Numbered from the stretch's first letter, positions 30,947-42,517 are shown. The stretch: 64,000 nucleotides of DNA from Staphylococcus equorum (GCF_029531845.1 NZ_JAMBPV010000002.1:310001-374000), one strand, 5' to 3'. A program made the numbers and translations. The notes: generated by a model from the sequence alone, not told the origin.

Positions 30947-32770
30947 TTAATCTTCATCCATCTTAAGAACTGCTAGGAATGCATCTTGAGGAATCTCAAC
31001 GTTCCCTACAGATTTCATTTTAGCTTTACCGGCTTTTTGTTTTTCTAGTAATTTTTTCTTACGACTGATATCTCCGCCGTAACATTTAGATAATACGTTT
31101 TTGCCCATCGATTTAATATTTGTACGCGCAACAATTTTTTGGCCAACTGCTGCTTGAACAGGAACCTCAAATTGTTGTCTTGGAATAAGTGTTTTTAATT
31201 TTTCAACCAACATTTTTCCACGGTCATATGCAAACTCTTTATGCACTATAAAGCTTAAAGCATCTACTTTTTCGCCATTTAACAATATGTCCATCTTTAC
31301 TAAGTCACTTTCTTTGTTATCAATAAATTCATAATCGAAAGAAGCATAACCTTTTGTATTAGATTTAAGTTGATCGAAGAAATCAAAGACGACTTCTGAT
31401 AATGGAATTTCGTAAATAATATTTACACGAATATCATCCATGTACTCCATATTTACAAATTGTCCACGTTTACGCTGACATAATTCCATTACAGCACCAA
31501 CATAATCATTAGGTACCATCATAGTAGCTCTAACAAATGGTTCATAGATTGTATCAATTTTATCTCTTTCAGGCATATTAGCTGGATTATCAACAGTAAC
31601 TTCTTCACCTGTTTTCATAATACATTGGTAGATTACTGATGGTGCTGTTGCGATAAGAGCAATACCGAATTCACGTTCTATACGTTCTTGGATAATTTCC
31701 ATGTGAAGCATACCTAAGAAACCAGTACGATAACCAAATCCTAACGCTTGTGATGATTCAGGTTCAAATTCCAACGAGGCATCATTTAATTGTAATTTTT
31801 CTAATGCGTCACGCAAATCATTGTAATCTTTATTATCTATAGGGAATAAACCACAAAAAACCATCGGGTTCATTTTTTTATAACCTTGTAAGGCTTGCTC
31901 TGCTGGACGATTTACATGAGTAATCGTATCACCCACACGTGAATCATCAACATTTTTAATACTAGCTATAATGTATCCTACATCACCAACTGTAAGCTCA
32001 TCGACAGATAATTGCTTTGGTGTATTAATACCAACCTCAGTAACTTCAAAATCTTTGCCTGTAGCCATCATTCTGATGCGGTCTCCAGGTTTAACTGTAC
32101 CTTCCATAACTCTTATAGATGATATAACGCCTCTGTAAGGGTCATATTCAGAATCAAAAATAAGTGCTTTCAACGGTGCTTCAGAATCACCTTGTGGCGG
32201 TGGAACAACTTCCACAATTTTTTCTAGAATATCTTCTATACCGATATTAGATTTTGCACTTGCTAGCACTACCTCTTCTTTATCGATGCCGATGACATCT
32301 TCTAATTCTTGTTTTACACGTTCTGGTTCTGCTGCTGGTAAGTCTATCTTATTGATTACAGGTAGTAACTCTAATTCGTTATCTAGAGCCAAGTAAACGT
32401 TAGCTAACGTTTGCGCTTCGATACCTTGAGCAGCATCAACTACTAAGATTGCACCTTCACATGCTGCTAATGATCTAGACACTTCGTATGTAAAATCTAC
32501 GTGTCCAGGTGTATCAATAAGGTGGAATGTGTAAATTTCACCATCTTTAGCTTCATATTTTAAGCGCACAGCATTTAATTTTATCGTAATACCACGTTCT
32601 TGTTCTAAATCCATGGAATCTAGCAATTGTGCATGCATATCTCTCGATTCAACTGATTTCGTGTTTTCTAAAATTCTATCAGCTAACGTAGATTTACCAT
32701 GGTCTATATGTGCGATAATAGAAAAGTTCCTAATATTTTCGCGTTTATTAAAACGATCTTGTTTATCCAT
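30947..32770 (-). CDS. lepA: Elongation factor 4 (LepA), ribosome back-translocase GTPase
   Basis: Translation GTPase related to EF-G, linked to ribosome biogenesis or back-translocation under stress. The 607-aa protein has G1 [10 protein letters not shown]3 DTPGHVDF and G4 NKIDLP, EF-G-like domains II, III and V, and the LepA-specific C-terminal domain (ending [22 protein letters not shown]). It is monocistronic by its terminator and divergent from rpsT. Confidence 0.97.
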   Translation of the reverse strand: MDKQDRFNKRENIRNFSIIAHIDHGKSTLADRILENTKSVESRDMHAQLLDSMDLEQERGITIKLNAVRLKYEAKDGEIYTFHLIDTPGHVDFTYEVSRSLAACEGAILVVDAAQGIEAQTLANVYLALDNELELLPVINKIDLPAAEPERVKQELEDVIGIDKEEVVLASAKSNIGIEDILEKIVEVVPPPQGDSEAPLKALIFDSEYDPYRGVISSIRVMEGTVKPGDRIRMMATGKDFEVTEVGINTPKQLSVDELTVGDVGYIIASIKNVDDSRVGDTITHVNRPAEQALQGYKKMNPMVFCGLFPIDNKDYNDLRDALEKLQLNDASLEFEPESSQALGFGYRTGFLGMLHMEIIQERIEREFGIALIATAPSVIYQCIMKTGEEVTVDNPANMPERDKIDTIYEPFVRATMMVPNDYVGAVMELCQRKRGQFVNMEYMDDIRVNIIYEIPLSEVVFDFFDQLKSNTKGYASFDYEFIDNKESDLVKMDILLNGEKVDALSFIVHKEFAYDRGKMLVEKLKTLIPRQQFEVPVQAAVGQKIVARTNIKSMGKNVLSKCYGGDISRKKKLLEKQKAGKAKMKSVGNVEIPQDAFLAVLKMDED

Positions 32771-32901
32771 GTATTATCCTTCTCACTTTCATAATTCTAG
32801 CCCGTAAATATGTATGACATTCTTTGATATAATAACGTTTTTACTAGGTAATTGCAAACTTACTACGATTTTCAACTATTTTCCGTAAATAATTGCTATA
32901 C

Positions 32902-32931
32902 TTGATATTAAGTTCCACTTTGCATTATAGA
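32902..32931 (+). promoter_or_regulatory. Candidate promoter of rpsT
   Basis: TTGATA (32902-32907), 18 bases, TATAGA (32926-32931). This would leave a leader of about 150 nt before rpsT, including the stem TCTGC/GCAGA near 32985-33010. The 32771-33091 gap must also hold the divergent lepA promoter, which I could not place with confidence. Confidence 0.4.
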
Positions 32932-33091
32932 GTGAATGTTCTTCTTTTCCAAATAGTATTGTACCATTTTCATCGATTCTATGCGTCTGCGATAAATAAA
33001 TGATTGCAGAATGGCGCTCGTTTTGATAAAATATTTCTTGTTGTAATCAAATTCATTTTGATAGCGAAATCATTATTAGGAGGTGACACAC

Positions 33092-33343
33092 ATGCCAAAC
33101 ATCAAATCTGCAATTAAACGTGTTAATACAAACCGTACTGCTGAAGAGCGTAACATTTCACAAAAAAATGAAATGCGTACAGCAGTTAAAAGAGCACACA
33201 CAGCAATTGAATCAAATGCTGACAACAAAGCTGACTTAGTAAACTTCGCTTTGAAAAAAGTAGATAAAGCTGCTCAACGCAACTTGATCCACACAAACAA
33301 AGCTGGTCGTATCAAATCTTCACTTATGACAGCTGCTAAATAA
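33092..33343 (+). CDS. rpsT: Ribosomal protein bS20
   Basis: Primary 16S rRNA-binding protein of the 30S body. The 83-aa helical, Lys/Arg-rich protein starts MPNIKSAIKRVNTNRTAEER and has the family core KADLVNFALKKVDKAAQRNLIHTNKAGR. ATG at 33092 after GGAGGTGA. It is on the + strand, alone, between divergent lepA and convergent holA, with strong tandem terminators. Confidence 0.97.
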   Translation: MPNIKSAIKRVNTNRTAEERNISQKNEMRTAVKRAHTAIESNADNKADLVNFALKKVDKAAQRNLIHTNKAGRIKSSLMTAAK

Positions 33344-33344
33344 T

Positions 33345-33377
33345 AAAAAAGTTCAAGCCAAGGCTTGAACTTTTTTT
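33345..33377. terminator. First rpsT terminator
   Basis: 15-bp perfect stem AAAAAAGTTCAAGCC/GGCTTGAACTTTTTT beginning right after the stop codon. The A and T tracts could work in both directions. Confidence 0.93.
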
Positions 33378-33412
33378 ATTTGCTTAAGCAAAATGATTTA
33401 TATGTATACCAG

Positions 33413-33446
33413 AAAAGTCTGAGCCACCGTGGTTTCAGGCTTTTTT
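33413..33446 (+). terminator. Second terminator downstream of rpsT
   Basis: AAAAGTCTGA-CCAC pairs with GTGG-TCAGGCTTTT (one G-U pair, small bulge), then T6. It acts as a back-up for rpsT before the convergent holA. Confidence 0.78.
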
Positions 33447-33508
33447 ATATAATTATATGATTTTAAGCCTATATTAACTTTCAAAAATATTAGCGCAATC
33501 ATTTATAA

Positions 33509-34483
33509 TTAAAGTGATAGAATAAATAATTCCAGTATTAAATGTTTATCCATATAAGAAGATTTTAATTTATAGTCTGTTTCCGCACAATTATCAATGA
33601 TATTCAATAAACTTTCCAATTGATAATGTCTTGCCTGATTTAATGCTAATTTCACTCTATATGGATGTACATTTATTGTTTTAGCAATTTGTTGTCCACT
33701 ATAACCCTTTTGACTCAAAATTTTGCTTTGATAAAACAAACGATAATTACTCGTAATAAGTGCTAATAATTTAATAGGCTCTTCTTTCATTGCAATCAAA
33801 TCTTTTACTAATCGTATTGCTTTTGCCTTATTATTTTTTTGAATGTATTCTGTCAGTAAAAACACATTCTGTTCAAGACTCCTATTTACAATTTGTTGCA
33901 CATCTTGTTTGTTTATCGTTGGTCTGTCTCCTAGAAAAAGAATCAATTTTTCAATTTCTTGTTTTACTATATTGAAATTAATACCTGTTAATTCTACAAA
34001 TAGATCTAGAGCATCTTGTTTTATATCTTTATAATTTCCGTGTAATTCTTTTTTAATCCAATTTTTAATTTCATCTTCAGACATTTGTTCAATTTTTTTC
34101 AATTGAGCATTCTTCTTCAAAGTTTTCACTAACTTCTTCCGCTCATCAAGTTTAGAATGATAAACTTCAAATACAATCATAGTCTCGCCGTCGTATTTTT
34201 CTATAAATTCCATAAGTTGATCTATATTATGATTTACATCTTTAGGTGCTTTTTCACCAGTAAATACATATGCATTTTGTACTAATACTGCTTTTTTATC
34301 TGAGAAAAATGGCATCGTTAAAGCTTCTTCTATAATTGGAGCTAAATCGCTTTCATATAGGTTATATTTAACAAAATTGAAATCATCTTTTGGAGTATCT
34401 AAATATTTTTCTATTACTTCTGTAGATTTCTTTTCAATTAATTCAGGCACTTCTCCGTATATTGTAATTATATTATTGCTCAT
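33509..34483 (-). CDS. holA: DNA polymerase III delta subunit
   Basis: Clamp-loader subunit that opens the beta sliding clamp. The 324-aa protein follows the HolA family along its length: an N-terminal P-loop-less AAA-like domain (IITIYGEVPELIEKK, MPFFSDKKAVLVQN) and a C-terminal helical collar (PIKLLALITSNYRLFYQSK, HPYRVKLALNQARHY). ATG at 34483 after AAAGGGTG. It is downstream of comEC, the usual Firmicute order. Confidence 0.88.
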   Translation of the reverse strand: MSNNIITIYGEVPELIEKKSTEVIEKYLDTPKDDFNFVKYNLYESDLAPIIEEALTMPFFSDKKAVLVQNAYVFTGEKAPKDVNHNIDQLMEFIEKYDGETMIVFEVYHSKLDERKKLVKTLKKNAQLKKIEQMSEDEIKNWIKKELHGNYKDIKQDALDLFVELTGINFNIVKQEIEKLILFLGDRPTINKQDVQQIVNRSLEQNVFLLTEYIQKNNKAKAIRLVKDLIAMKEEPIKLLALITSNYRLFYQSKILSQKGYSGQQIAKTINVHPYRVKLALNQARHYQLESLLNIIDNCAETDYKLKSSYMDKHLILELFILSL

Positions 34484-34555
34484 ATGTAGCACCCTTTCAT
34501 CACTATTACACATTTAATCATTATATCATGCAGTGCTTTATCTCTCTACATAAAA

Positions 34556-36673
34556 TCATTGATTTAGATTAGCACTAAGTCCAGAATTCGAATTTAATGT
34601 AATAGAAATTTCTCCATTTTCACTTGTTTGCAAAATCTGAGAATTAATGCTTTTTAAGCGTTCAATTATTTCTTCATTAGGTAATTTATATCTATTATTT
34701 TGACCAACAGAAATCAAACTTATTTTCGGCTGAAGTACATTTATAAAAGATGAGCTAGAACTTGTTTTACTACCATGGTGCCCTACTTTTAAAATATCAA
34801 TATTTTCAATTTGATATTTATTTAACAACAACTGCTCGTTATTTTTTGAAGCATCACCCATAAGTAAAATCTTAAATTTATCATATTCAATTAAAGTTAT
34901 AATTGATTGTTCATTTAAATCATTTGACCTTGTAATTGTGGCGTCTAATAATTTTATTTTCGCTTTATTAAGTGCAAAACTTTGAATTGATTTAAAGTCT
35001 AATAATTTGATATTAAAGCTCTTGCATAAAATAGCTAGTGACTTTAGTTCTTTCAAATAGTAGCTGCTTTTATTAATTATTATATTTCTTATAGGATATT
35101 TCTCAATCAAAAAATTAAGTTCTCCCATATGATCTATATGCGGATGAGTAACAATCAAATAGTCTATTTTTTTAATACCATGTTTTTTCAAAGTCGGCAG
35201 TATATGAAATTTTGATATATTATGTTGGTTTGATTCTCCTTCTTGTAATAACTTGCCCCCTGTATCAATCAATAAACTCTCTTGTTTATTTGTCTCAAAT
35301 AAAATTGAATCTCCTTGACCAACATCAAGCATTGTTAATTTATAATCATTAGATAATGGCAATACCGTAACAACTATATACAATAAAACAAAGGAACATA
35401 TAAACAAACTATAAAATTGATGTGCAAATAATATTACACATGCTAATAAAAACGCAAATCCTAAAGTAATATATAAATCATTTAATTCTGGTATATACCA
35501 TTTATACGAACTTAAATAAAGGAATAATTTTAATATATAATCATGCAAGTTTAAAATAAAATTAAGTAAATAAGTTAGTGGAATTATTTCAAATGGAAAA
35601 TGATTTAGAATAAAAAATAAAATTACTAGTGGAAATAGTATTATGGTATAAAAAGGAACAAAAATTAGATTTGCTAAGAAACCAATCCATTGAATCTGGT
35701 TAAAATTAATAGCACTAATCATAAATGACCCTAACTGAGCAATTACAGTAATAATTAGAAGCGATTTGACTGGTGAGGCTTGAGTTATTAGGGGTAGTGA
35801 AAATAATATGCAGAATGTAATTAAAAATGAAAATTGGAAGCCTATATTATAGACATAAGCAGGATAAATAATCGTTAATATTATAAATAAAAGTGCGAGT
35901 ACATTCATTGAATTCTTTATAATAGTTTTAGGAATTAAAATGATTATTAAGGCTGCTAAAATTGATCTCACAGCACTAGGAGCTAAATCTGTATAAAAAG
36001 CATATATCGGAAGAAATATAAACAATACCATTTTGATATAGGCAAACGGACACTTAAAAATATTTAATACGTATATTAAAATACCTATAATCGCAGCAAT
36101 ATGTGTGCCACTTACTGCTAATAAATGATATATACCAATTTCTTTAAATTTGTCTAATTCATTATTATTAATTTTTGAGGTATCTCCACTAATTAATGCA
36201 ATAACTTTCTCTGGATGACTGATTTTGGTATGTCTTAAACGTTCGAAAATATATTGTTTATGTCTATCTAAAATAGCATTATAATTCGAATTCTTTAATC
36301 TGCAACTTTCAAAATTGATTGAATTAATAAAAAGCGAAATGGGGCTATATGGAGACTGGTTCAAGGGTTTTAATTTTGCTTTCACATTACATGTCTTTTG
36401 ATAGAGATCTATGTATTTATTACTGTGCATGTTGTTATTAACATAAAAATAATAGTTATAATTTTTATTATCAATTTTAGCTTTACCTTGTAGTTTTTGA
36501 TGTTTCAGAATAGGTTTAGTCACAAATTGTACATCTACTTCAATATTTTGGTTTAAGTAAGCTCCACGTGCTTTATTCTCACTTACTAAATCACTCTGAA
36601 ACATCGTATAACTAATGATTGGTATAATTAAAACAACTAAAATTTGAAACCATTTAAATCTTTTGCGTATCAC
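34556..36673 (-). CDS. comEC: Competence DNA-uptake channel ComEC
   Basis: Polytopic membrane protein that carries single-stranded DNA across the membrane during transformation. From the GTG at 36673 it is 705 aa: an OB-fold region, the Competence domain with many membrane helices (about 160-460, ISGDTSKINN and LLAVSGTHIAAIIG) and a C-terminal metallo-beta-lactamase-like domain with THPHIDHMGE near residue 509-518. Hydrophobic coding sequence continues in frame for another 33 codons upstream to the comEB stop, so the true N-terminus probably lies there. That extension has no ATG, GTG or TTG start, and neither candidate start has a clear ribosome-binding site. Confidence 0.88.
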   Translation of the reverse strand: MIRKRFKWFQILVVLIIPIISYTMFQSDLVSENKARGAYLNQNIEVDVQFVTKPILKHQKLQGKAKIDNKNYNYYFYVNNNMHSNKYIDLYQKTCNVKAKLKPLNQSPYSPISLFINSINFESCRLKNSNYNAILDRHKQYIFERLRHTKISHPEKVIALISGDTSKINNNELDKFKEIGIYHLLAVSGTHIAAIIGILIYVLNIFKCPFAYIKMVLFIFLPIYAFYTDLAPSAVRSILAALIIILIPKTIIKNSMNVLALLFIILTIIYPAYVYNIGFQFSFLITFCILFSLPLITQASPVKSLLIITVIAQLGSFMISAINFNQIQWIGFLANLIFVPFYTIILFPLVILFFILNHFPFEIIPLTYLLNFILNLHDYILKLFLYLSSYKWYIPELNDLYITLGFAFLLACVILFAHQFYSLFICSFVLLYIVVTVLPLSNDYKLTMLDVGQGDSILFETNKQESLLIDTGGKLLQEGESNQHNISKFHILPTLKKHGIKKIDYLIVTHPHIDHMGELNFLIEKYPIRNIIINKSSYYLKELKSLAILCKSFNIKLLDFKSIQSFALNKAKIKLLDATITRSNDLNEQSIITLIEYDKFKILLMGDASKNNEQLLLNKYQIENIDILKVGHHGSKTSSSSSFINVLQPKISLISVGQNNRYKLPNEEIIERLKSINSQILQTSENGEISITLNSNSGLSANLNQ

Positions 36674-36768
36674 TAAATAAAATAAGATACCACATAAAAA
36701 TATCGATAATAGTTTAACATGTAGCCATAGAAGACCGACTAAATATGCAATAGCATAGTAAATCAGTG

Positions 36769-37230
36769 TTATTTATGGGTAAGGTATTGTGCTACATGTT
36801 CTTGATTAAATGGTATTTTTTTATAATCGATACCTGATTGGTCTAGTAACTTTAACGCATATGAATGGTTGTGATAGTCTTCAGCGTAATAAATTGTTTG
36901 AATGCCAGCTTGGATGATTGATTTCGTACAATTTAAGCAAGGAAAATGTGTGACATATATCGTTGCTCCATCTGTTGATACCCCTTGTTTGGCACATTGG
37001 AGTAATGCATTCATTTCAGCATGAATTGTACGTATACAATGCCCATCTTCTAACAAACAATCCTCATCTATACAATGAACTTCTCCTGAAACAGAGCCAT
37101 TGTAGCCACCAGCAATGATTCTATTATCTTTAACAATTGTTGCACCAACAGATAAACGTTGACAAGTGGAACGTAACGCTAATAAATGGCTTTGAGCCAT
37201 AAAGTATTCTTCCCATTTAATGCGATCCAT
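36769..37230 (-). CDS. comEB: dCMP deaminase family protein ComEB
   Basis: Zinc deaminase of the dCMP deaminase family, encoded in the comE operon; a direct role in DNA uptake is not established. The 153-aa protein has HAE (H70, E72) and PCLNC (C98, C101), plus extra Cys/His residues (HCIDEDC...GHC, 52-65) that form the second zinc site seen in this family. It lies between comEA and comEC. Confidence 0.92.
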   Translation of the reverse strand: MDRIKWEEYFMAQSHLLALRSTCQRLSVGATIVKDNRIIAGGYNGSVSGEVHCIDEDCLLEDGHCIRTIHAEMNALLQCAKQGVSTDGATIYVTHFPCLNCTKSIIQAGIQTIYYAEDYHNHSYALKLLDQSGIDYKKIPFNQEHVAQYLTHK

Positions 37231-37314
37231 GATGTAATACCTCCATTAATAGTAATTATTTATTTTATGAATAACTATAGGTTAATTTGTATTGAGTTAT
37301 ATTGCAATAAAAAT

Positions 37315-38034
37315 CTATATCGTAAAATATGAGCCTAATTTTTCAAACGTCTTTGCTCCAATCCCTTTAACTTCTGTTAATTGCTCGATAGATTCAAAAG
37401 CTCCATTTTGTTCTCTATATTCTATAATAGATTTAGCTTTTGAAGGACCAATCCCGGGAACTGTTAATAACTCAGTTTCTGTAGCATTGTTAATATTTAT
37501 TTTTTCCTGATTAGTGCTATTGTCACTAACTCTTGTTGAACTTGAACTCGTGCTTTTATGAGAACCATTGTTAATATTTTCATTCCTTTGTTGATTTGAA
37601 TTTATCGTTTCATCTTTTTTTGGTATATAAACCAGCTTTTGATCTACTAACTTTTCAGCTAAATTTATTTTTGACAAATCAGCATCATCAGTAACGATTG
37701 CTTTATCTAAAAGCTGTTTAATTCTATCAGAGGATTTCATCTTATAAATATCAGGATGTTGCACTGCGCCTTTGATGTCCACAAAAATATCTTCTGTTTT
37801 AATCTTTTTTGGTTGTTCAGTATTATTTTTCGTATGGTTTGCACTTGTATCTTGTTGTGTTTGTGAAGCTGTGGTTATGTCGTCATTCGAATTTACTATA
37901 TTATGATTGTTGTCGTTTGTAAAAGTACTTTGCAGCAACCAAGCTATGAAAATAACAGCGAGCATTACAATTGCTATAGCTACTGCTTTGTACTTACAAA
38001 TGATTTCTCTTAGATAGTTCCACTGATCTAGCAA
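37315..38034 (-). CDS. comEA: Competence DNA receptor ComEA
   Basis: Membrane-anchored extracytoplasmic DNA-binding protein for transformation. The 239-aa protein has one N-terminal membrane helix (about 16-35), a polar Asn/Thr/Gln-rich linker, an SLBB-like segment (about 85-130, IFVDIKGAVQHPDIYKM), a Ser/Asn-rich linker and tandem helix-hairpin-helix motifs at the end (LLTVPGIGPSKAKSIIEYR and LTEVKGIGAKTFEKL). TTG start at 38034, seven bases after AAGGAGTGA. That ribosome-binding site is the 3' arm of the terminator hairpin at 38037-38080. Confidence 0.92.
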   Translation of the reverse strand: MLDQWNYLREIICKYKAVAIAIVMLAVIFIAWLLQSTFTNDNNHNIVNSNDDITTASQTQQDTSANHTKNNTEQPKKIKTEDIFVDIKGAVQHPDIYKMKSSDRIKQLLDKAIVTDDADLSKINLAEKLVDQKLVYIPKKDETINSNQQRNENINNGSHKSTSSSSTRVSDNSTNQEKININNATETELLTVPGIGPSKAKSIIEYREQNGAFESIEQLTEVKGIGAKTFEKLGSYFTI

Positions 38035-38036
38035 TA

Positions 38037-38080
38037 AAAAATCACTCCTTTATACTATACACGTATAGAGGAGTGATTTT
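38037..38080 (-). terminator. Terminator after yqeM overlapping the comEA ribosome-binding site
   Basis: AAAATCACTCCT...AGGAGTGATTTT with inner TATAC/GTATA pairs forms a stem of about 17 bp, followed by six T on the minus strand. The 3' arm contains AAGGAGTGA, the Shine-Dalgarno of comEA, and the T run is its spacer. Confidence 0.85.
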
Positions 38081-38084
38081 ACTT

Positions 38085-38801
38085 TTATTTTTTGACAATG
38101 AAAAACAGTCGGTGTCCTTCATTGCTATTATTCTTAATATCAAAATCGACAAACGTAGTGATTTGGTTAAAGCCTACGTTATTAAGCATTTCAATATAAT
38201 CTGATTCTGTGTAAGTTCGCTGATAATGTGACTCATCGAACCTTACATAATGATTGTCATCTTGTTTAATAAAGAATGACATGTCATGCCAGACACTCAA
38301 TGGTTCCTCACCCTGCACAGCTTCCCAACCAAGAAAAACTTTTTCAGATTCGTCGATATAACTTTGGTTGTTAAATAATGTATTCATTTTAAAAGGTGTA
38401 TGAACATCGAACATAAACACACCTTCTGTTTCTAAATGGTTAAAAACATGACTAAATGTGGTGAAGACGTTATCTTTTTCAGATAAATAATTTAAAGAAT
38501 CACAAAAAATCGTAATTACATCAAACTTCTGATTCAATTCAAATTCAGTCATATCACCTTCTATCCAATTCACTTTGTTAGATTTCTGAGTTGCTATCGA
38601 AAGCATATCAACACTCAAATCCATACCCGTGATTTGGTCAAAGTCTGTTAGCAATGATGTTAAACTCCCTGTACCACAACCAATATCTAATATAGACGTC
38701 CTATTTTCAGCAAAATGGTCTACAATTTCTAACCATGATTCATAGGGTTGATCTAACGTTAATTGATCATAGAACAAGCTCATTTCTTCATATTGCACCA
38801 T
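38085..38801 (-). CDS. yqeM: SAM-dependent methyltransferase YqeM
   Basis: Class I methyltransferase of unknown substrate. The 238-aa protein has motif I ILDIGCGTGSLTSLL (about 40-54) and FDVITIFCDSLNYL (motif IV). It is the last gene of the mtnN-to-yqeM run, starting 2 bases after rsfS, and ends at the terminator that precedes comEA. Confidence 0.88.
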   Translation of the reverse strand: MVQYEEMSLFYDQLTLDQPYESWLEIVDHFAENRTSILDIGCGTGSLTSLLTDFDQITGMDLSVDMLSIATQKSNKVNWIEGDMTEFELNQKFDVITIFCDSLNYLSEKDNVFTTFSHVFNHLETEGVFMFDVHTPFKMNTLFNNQSYIDESEKVFLGWEAVQGEEPLSVWHDMSFFIKQDDNHYVRFDESHYQRTYTESDYIEMLNNVGFNQITTFVDFDIKNNSNEGHRLFFIVKK

Positions 38802-38803
38802 AA

Positions 38804-39157
38804 TTAATAAACAACCTGTCTATAACTCTCAAGAGGCGCATCACGATATAATTTCTCAATATTATAGTAATCACGTTCATCTTTATGGAATACGTGAACA
38901 ACTACATTAGATAAATCAATAAGAATCCATCTGGCATCATTAAAACCTTCCATGCGTTTTACTTCGATATCAGCTTCGCTTGCTGCATCTTTTACCGAAC
39001 GAGCTATAGCTTGAACTTGTTTTTCGTTATTACCATGACAAACTACAAAATAATCAGTCATGTCACTAATGCCTTTCATTTTTAAAGAAATAATATCTTC
39101 TGCTTTTTTATTCTCTGTTGCTTCGACAGCAATGTTTAATAATTGATCTGAATTCAT
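38804..39157 (-). CDS. rsfS: Ribosome silencing factor RsfS
   Basis: Binds uL14 on the 50S subunit and blocks subunit joining when nutrients are low. The 117-aa protein is of normal length with the conserved AEDIISLKMKGISDMTDYFVVCHGNN and the DARWILIDLSNVVVHVFHKDERDYYNIEKL core. It abuts yqeK with no gap. Confidence 0.94.
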   Translation of the reverse strand: MNSDQLLNIAVEATENKKAEDIISLKMKGISDMTDYFVVCHGNNEKQVQAIARSVKDAASEADIEVKRMEGFNDARWILIDLSNVVVHVFHKDERDYYNIEKLYRDAPLESYRQVVY

Positions 39158-40594
<1,437 letters not shown>

Positions 40595-40606
40595 AATATG
40601 CTCCTT

Positions 40607-41404
40607 TTATAAATGTTTTAGTACTGCTTCTTTCATTACTTGAATATCTGGCGTTTGTTCGGTCCAAATCTCAAAACTTTCTGCACCTTGGTATACAAAC
40701 ATGTCCAATCCATTGTGTATAGGATTACCTTTTTCTTCTGCTATTTCTAAAATTGGCGTTTTAAACGGAATATAAACAATGTCACTAACTAATGTATGCG
40801 AAGCTAATTGATCGAGACTTATAGCTACATCTTTATTTTTATTCATACCTGCAGGTGTAGTATTAATAATAATATCGAATTCAGACAATGATTGTTCTGC
40901 ATCTACTAGGCTAATCTTATTTATATCTAATTCCCAATTATCAAAGCGGCTCATAGTTCTATTAGCAACAGTTAATTTAGGTCGAACGTGTTTATTCAGT
41001 TCATTTGCAATACCTTTGCTGGCACCACCTGCACCCAAAATAAGTATATAAGCATTTTGTAAATCAGGGTAAGCCTGTTTAAGACCTGTAACATAGCCTA
41101 TACCGTCTGTATTGTATCCTATCCATTTTCCACCTTTAATTTTCACTGTATTAACTGCACCAACCGTTTTAGATTGGTCATCAATCTCATCTAAATAAGG
41201 TAAAATTCGTTCTTTGTGAGGTATTGTAACATTAAATCCAGAGAGCGCTTTGTCTTCTATGATTTCTTTAATAAGATGAAAATGTTCTTCAGGAATATTT
41301 ATCGCTTCATATGTTGAATCATCATTTAAAGTCTCAAAGTTAGCGTTATGCATAGCTGGTGACAAAGAATGATCTATGGGATTGCCTATTACTGCATATT
41401 TCAT
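40607..41404 (-). CDS. aroE: Shikimate dehydrogenase
   Basis: NADPH-dependent step of the shikimate pathway. The 265-aa protein has the substrate motif [10 protein letters not shown] (11-20), the catalytic Lys/Asp region NVTIPHKE, the NADP site [10 protein letters not shown] and the C-terminal [14 protein letters not shown] at 41404 after AAGGTGTG; a GTG three codons earlier sits in the Shine-Dalgarno. Confidence 0.95.
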   Translation of the reverse strand: MKYAVIGNPIDHSLSPAMHNANFETLNDDSTYEAINIPEEHFHLIKEIIEDKALSGFNVTIPHKERILPYLDEIDDQSKTVGAVNTVKIKGGKWIGYNTDGIGYVTGLKQAYPDLQNAYILILGAGGASKGIANELNKHVRPKLTVANRTMSRFDNWELDINKISLVDAEQSLSEFDIIINTTPAGMNKNKDVAISLDQLASHTLVSDIVYIPFKTPILEIAEEKGNPIHNGLDMFVYQGAESFEIWTEQTPDIQVMKEAVLKHL

Positions 41405-41416
41405 ATTAAACACACC

Positions 41417-42517
41417 TTACATTATAGAATTTCTTAATACGACATCTACATTTTTAGGTACTCGAACTATAACTTTGGCACCTTCATCAATCGTGATAAA
41501 ACCTAATCCTGAGATCATCACATCTCGTTTTTCTTTACCTGTTTCTAATCTTACTGCTTTAACATTTTGTAAATCAAAATTGTCAGGATTATGAGGTGGT
41601 GACAATAATGCACCTAATTGATTTTTCCATAATTCATTGGCATTTTCAGTTTTAGTTCTATGGATATTAAGTTCGTTTGAAAAATGACATACCAATGAAC
41701 GTCTACCACCACTAACATAGTCAATACGCGCTATTCCACCAAAGAATAAAGTTTGACCTTCGTTCAACTGATATACGCGCTGCTTAACTTCTTTTTTAGG
41801 CATAATTGTTTTAAGTTCATCATCCGTTACCACATGTGTCATTTGATGCGCTTGTATCACGCCTGGAGTATCAAACATAAATGAAGTATCATCTAATGGT
41901 ATGTCAATCATGTCTAGTGTTGTTCCTGGGAATCTAGAAGTAGTAACGACATCTTTTTCACCAACACTGCGTTCAATCAATTTATTTATAAGTGTTGATT
42001 TACCTACGTTTGTAGTTCCTACAATATAGACATTGTCGTTATTACGTAATGTGTTAATCGATGTTAATAAATCATCTATGCCCTCATTTTTTTCGGCAGA
42101 TATCAATACAACATCTTCAGTTTCTAAGCCATACTTTCTAGCTGTCTTCTTCAACCATTCTTTAACACGACGTTTATTTATCTGTTTAGGCAATAAATCT
42201 AACTTATTGGCTACTAAAATGATTTTTTTATTACCTACGATTCGTTTGATTGCGTTAATAAAAGATCCTTCAAAATCAAAAACATCTACAACATTCACAA
42301 CAATTCCTTTTTCATCTGCTAAACCATTCAATAAATTTAAAAAGTCTTCGCTATCTAAGCCAACATCTTGAACTTCATTGTAATTTTTTAGTCTAAAGCA
42401 TCTTTTACATATGACATCTTCACGATGTAAATTATGTTCTGGCACATAGCCTGCCGCATCTGGATCTTCAGATTGTAGTGGTGCACCGCATCCGATACAT
42501 TTTAAAATTTCAGTCAA
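41417..42517 (-). CDS. yqeH: Ribosome-assembly GTPase YqeH (circularly permuted)
   Basis: GTPase needed for 30S assembly. The 366-aa protein starts with a zinc finger (CIGC 7-10, CKRC 37-40). Its G motifs are permuted: G4 NKLD at 104-107 precedes G1 GTTNVGKST at 167-175 and G3 DTPG. The C-terminal half binds RNA. It starts directly after yqeG with no gap. Confidence 0.96.
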   Translation of the reverse strand: MTEILKCIGCGAPLQSEDPDAAGYVPEHNLHREDVICKRCFRLKNYNEVQDVGLDSEDFLNLLNGLADEKGIVVNVVDVFDFEGSFINAIKRIVGNKKIILVANKLDLLPKQINKRRVKEWLKKTARKYGLETEDVVLISAEKNEGIDDLLTSINTLRNNDNVYIVGTTNVGKSTLINKLIERSVGEKDVVTTSRFPGTTLDMIDIPLDDTSFMFDTPGVIQAHQMTHVVTDDELKTIMPKKEVKQRVYQLNEGQTLFFGGIARIDYVSGGRRSLVCHFSNELNIHRTKTENANELWKNQLGALLSPPHNPDNFDLQNVKAVRLETGKEKRDVMISGLGFITIDEGAKVIVRVPKNVDVVLRNSIM

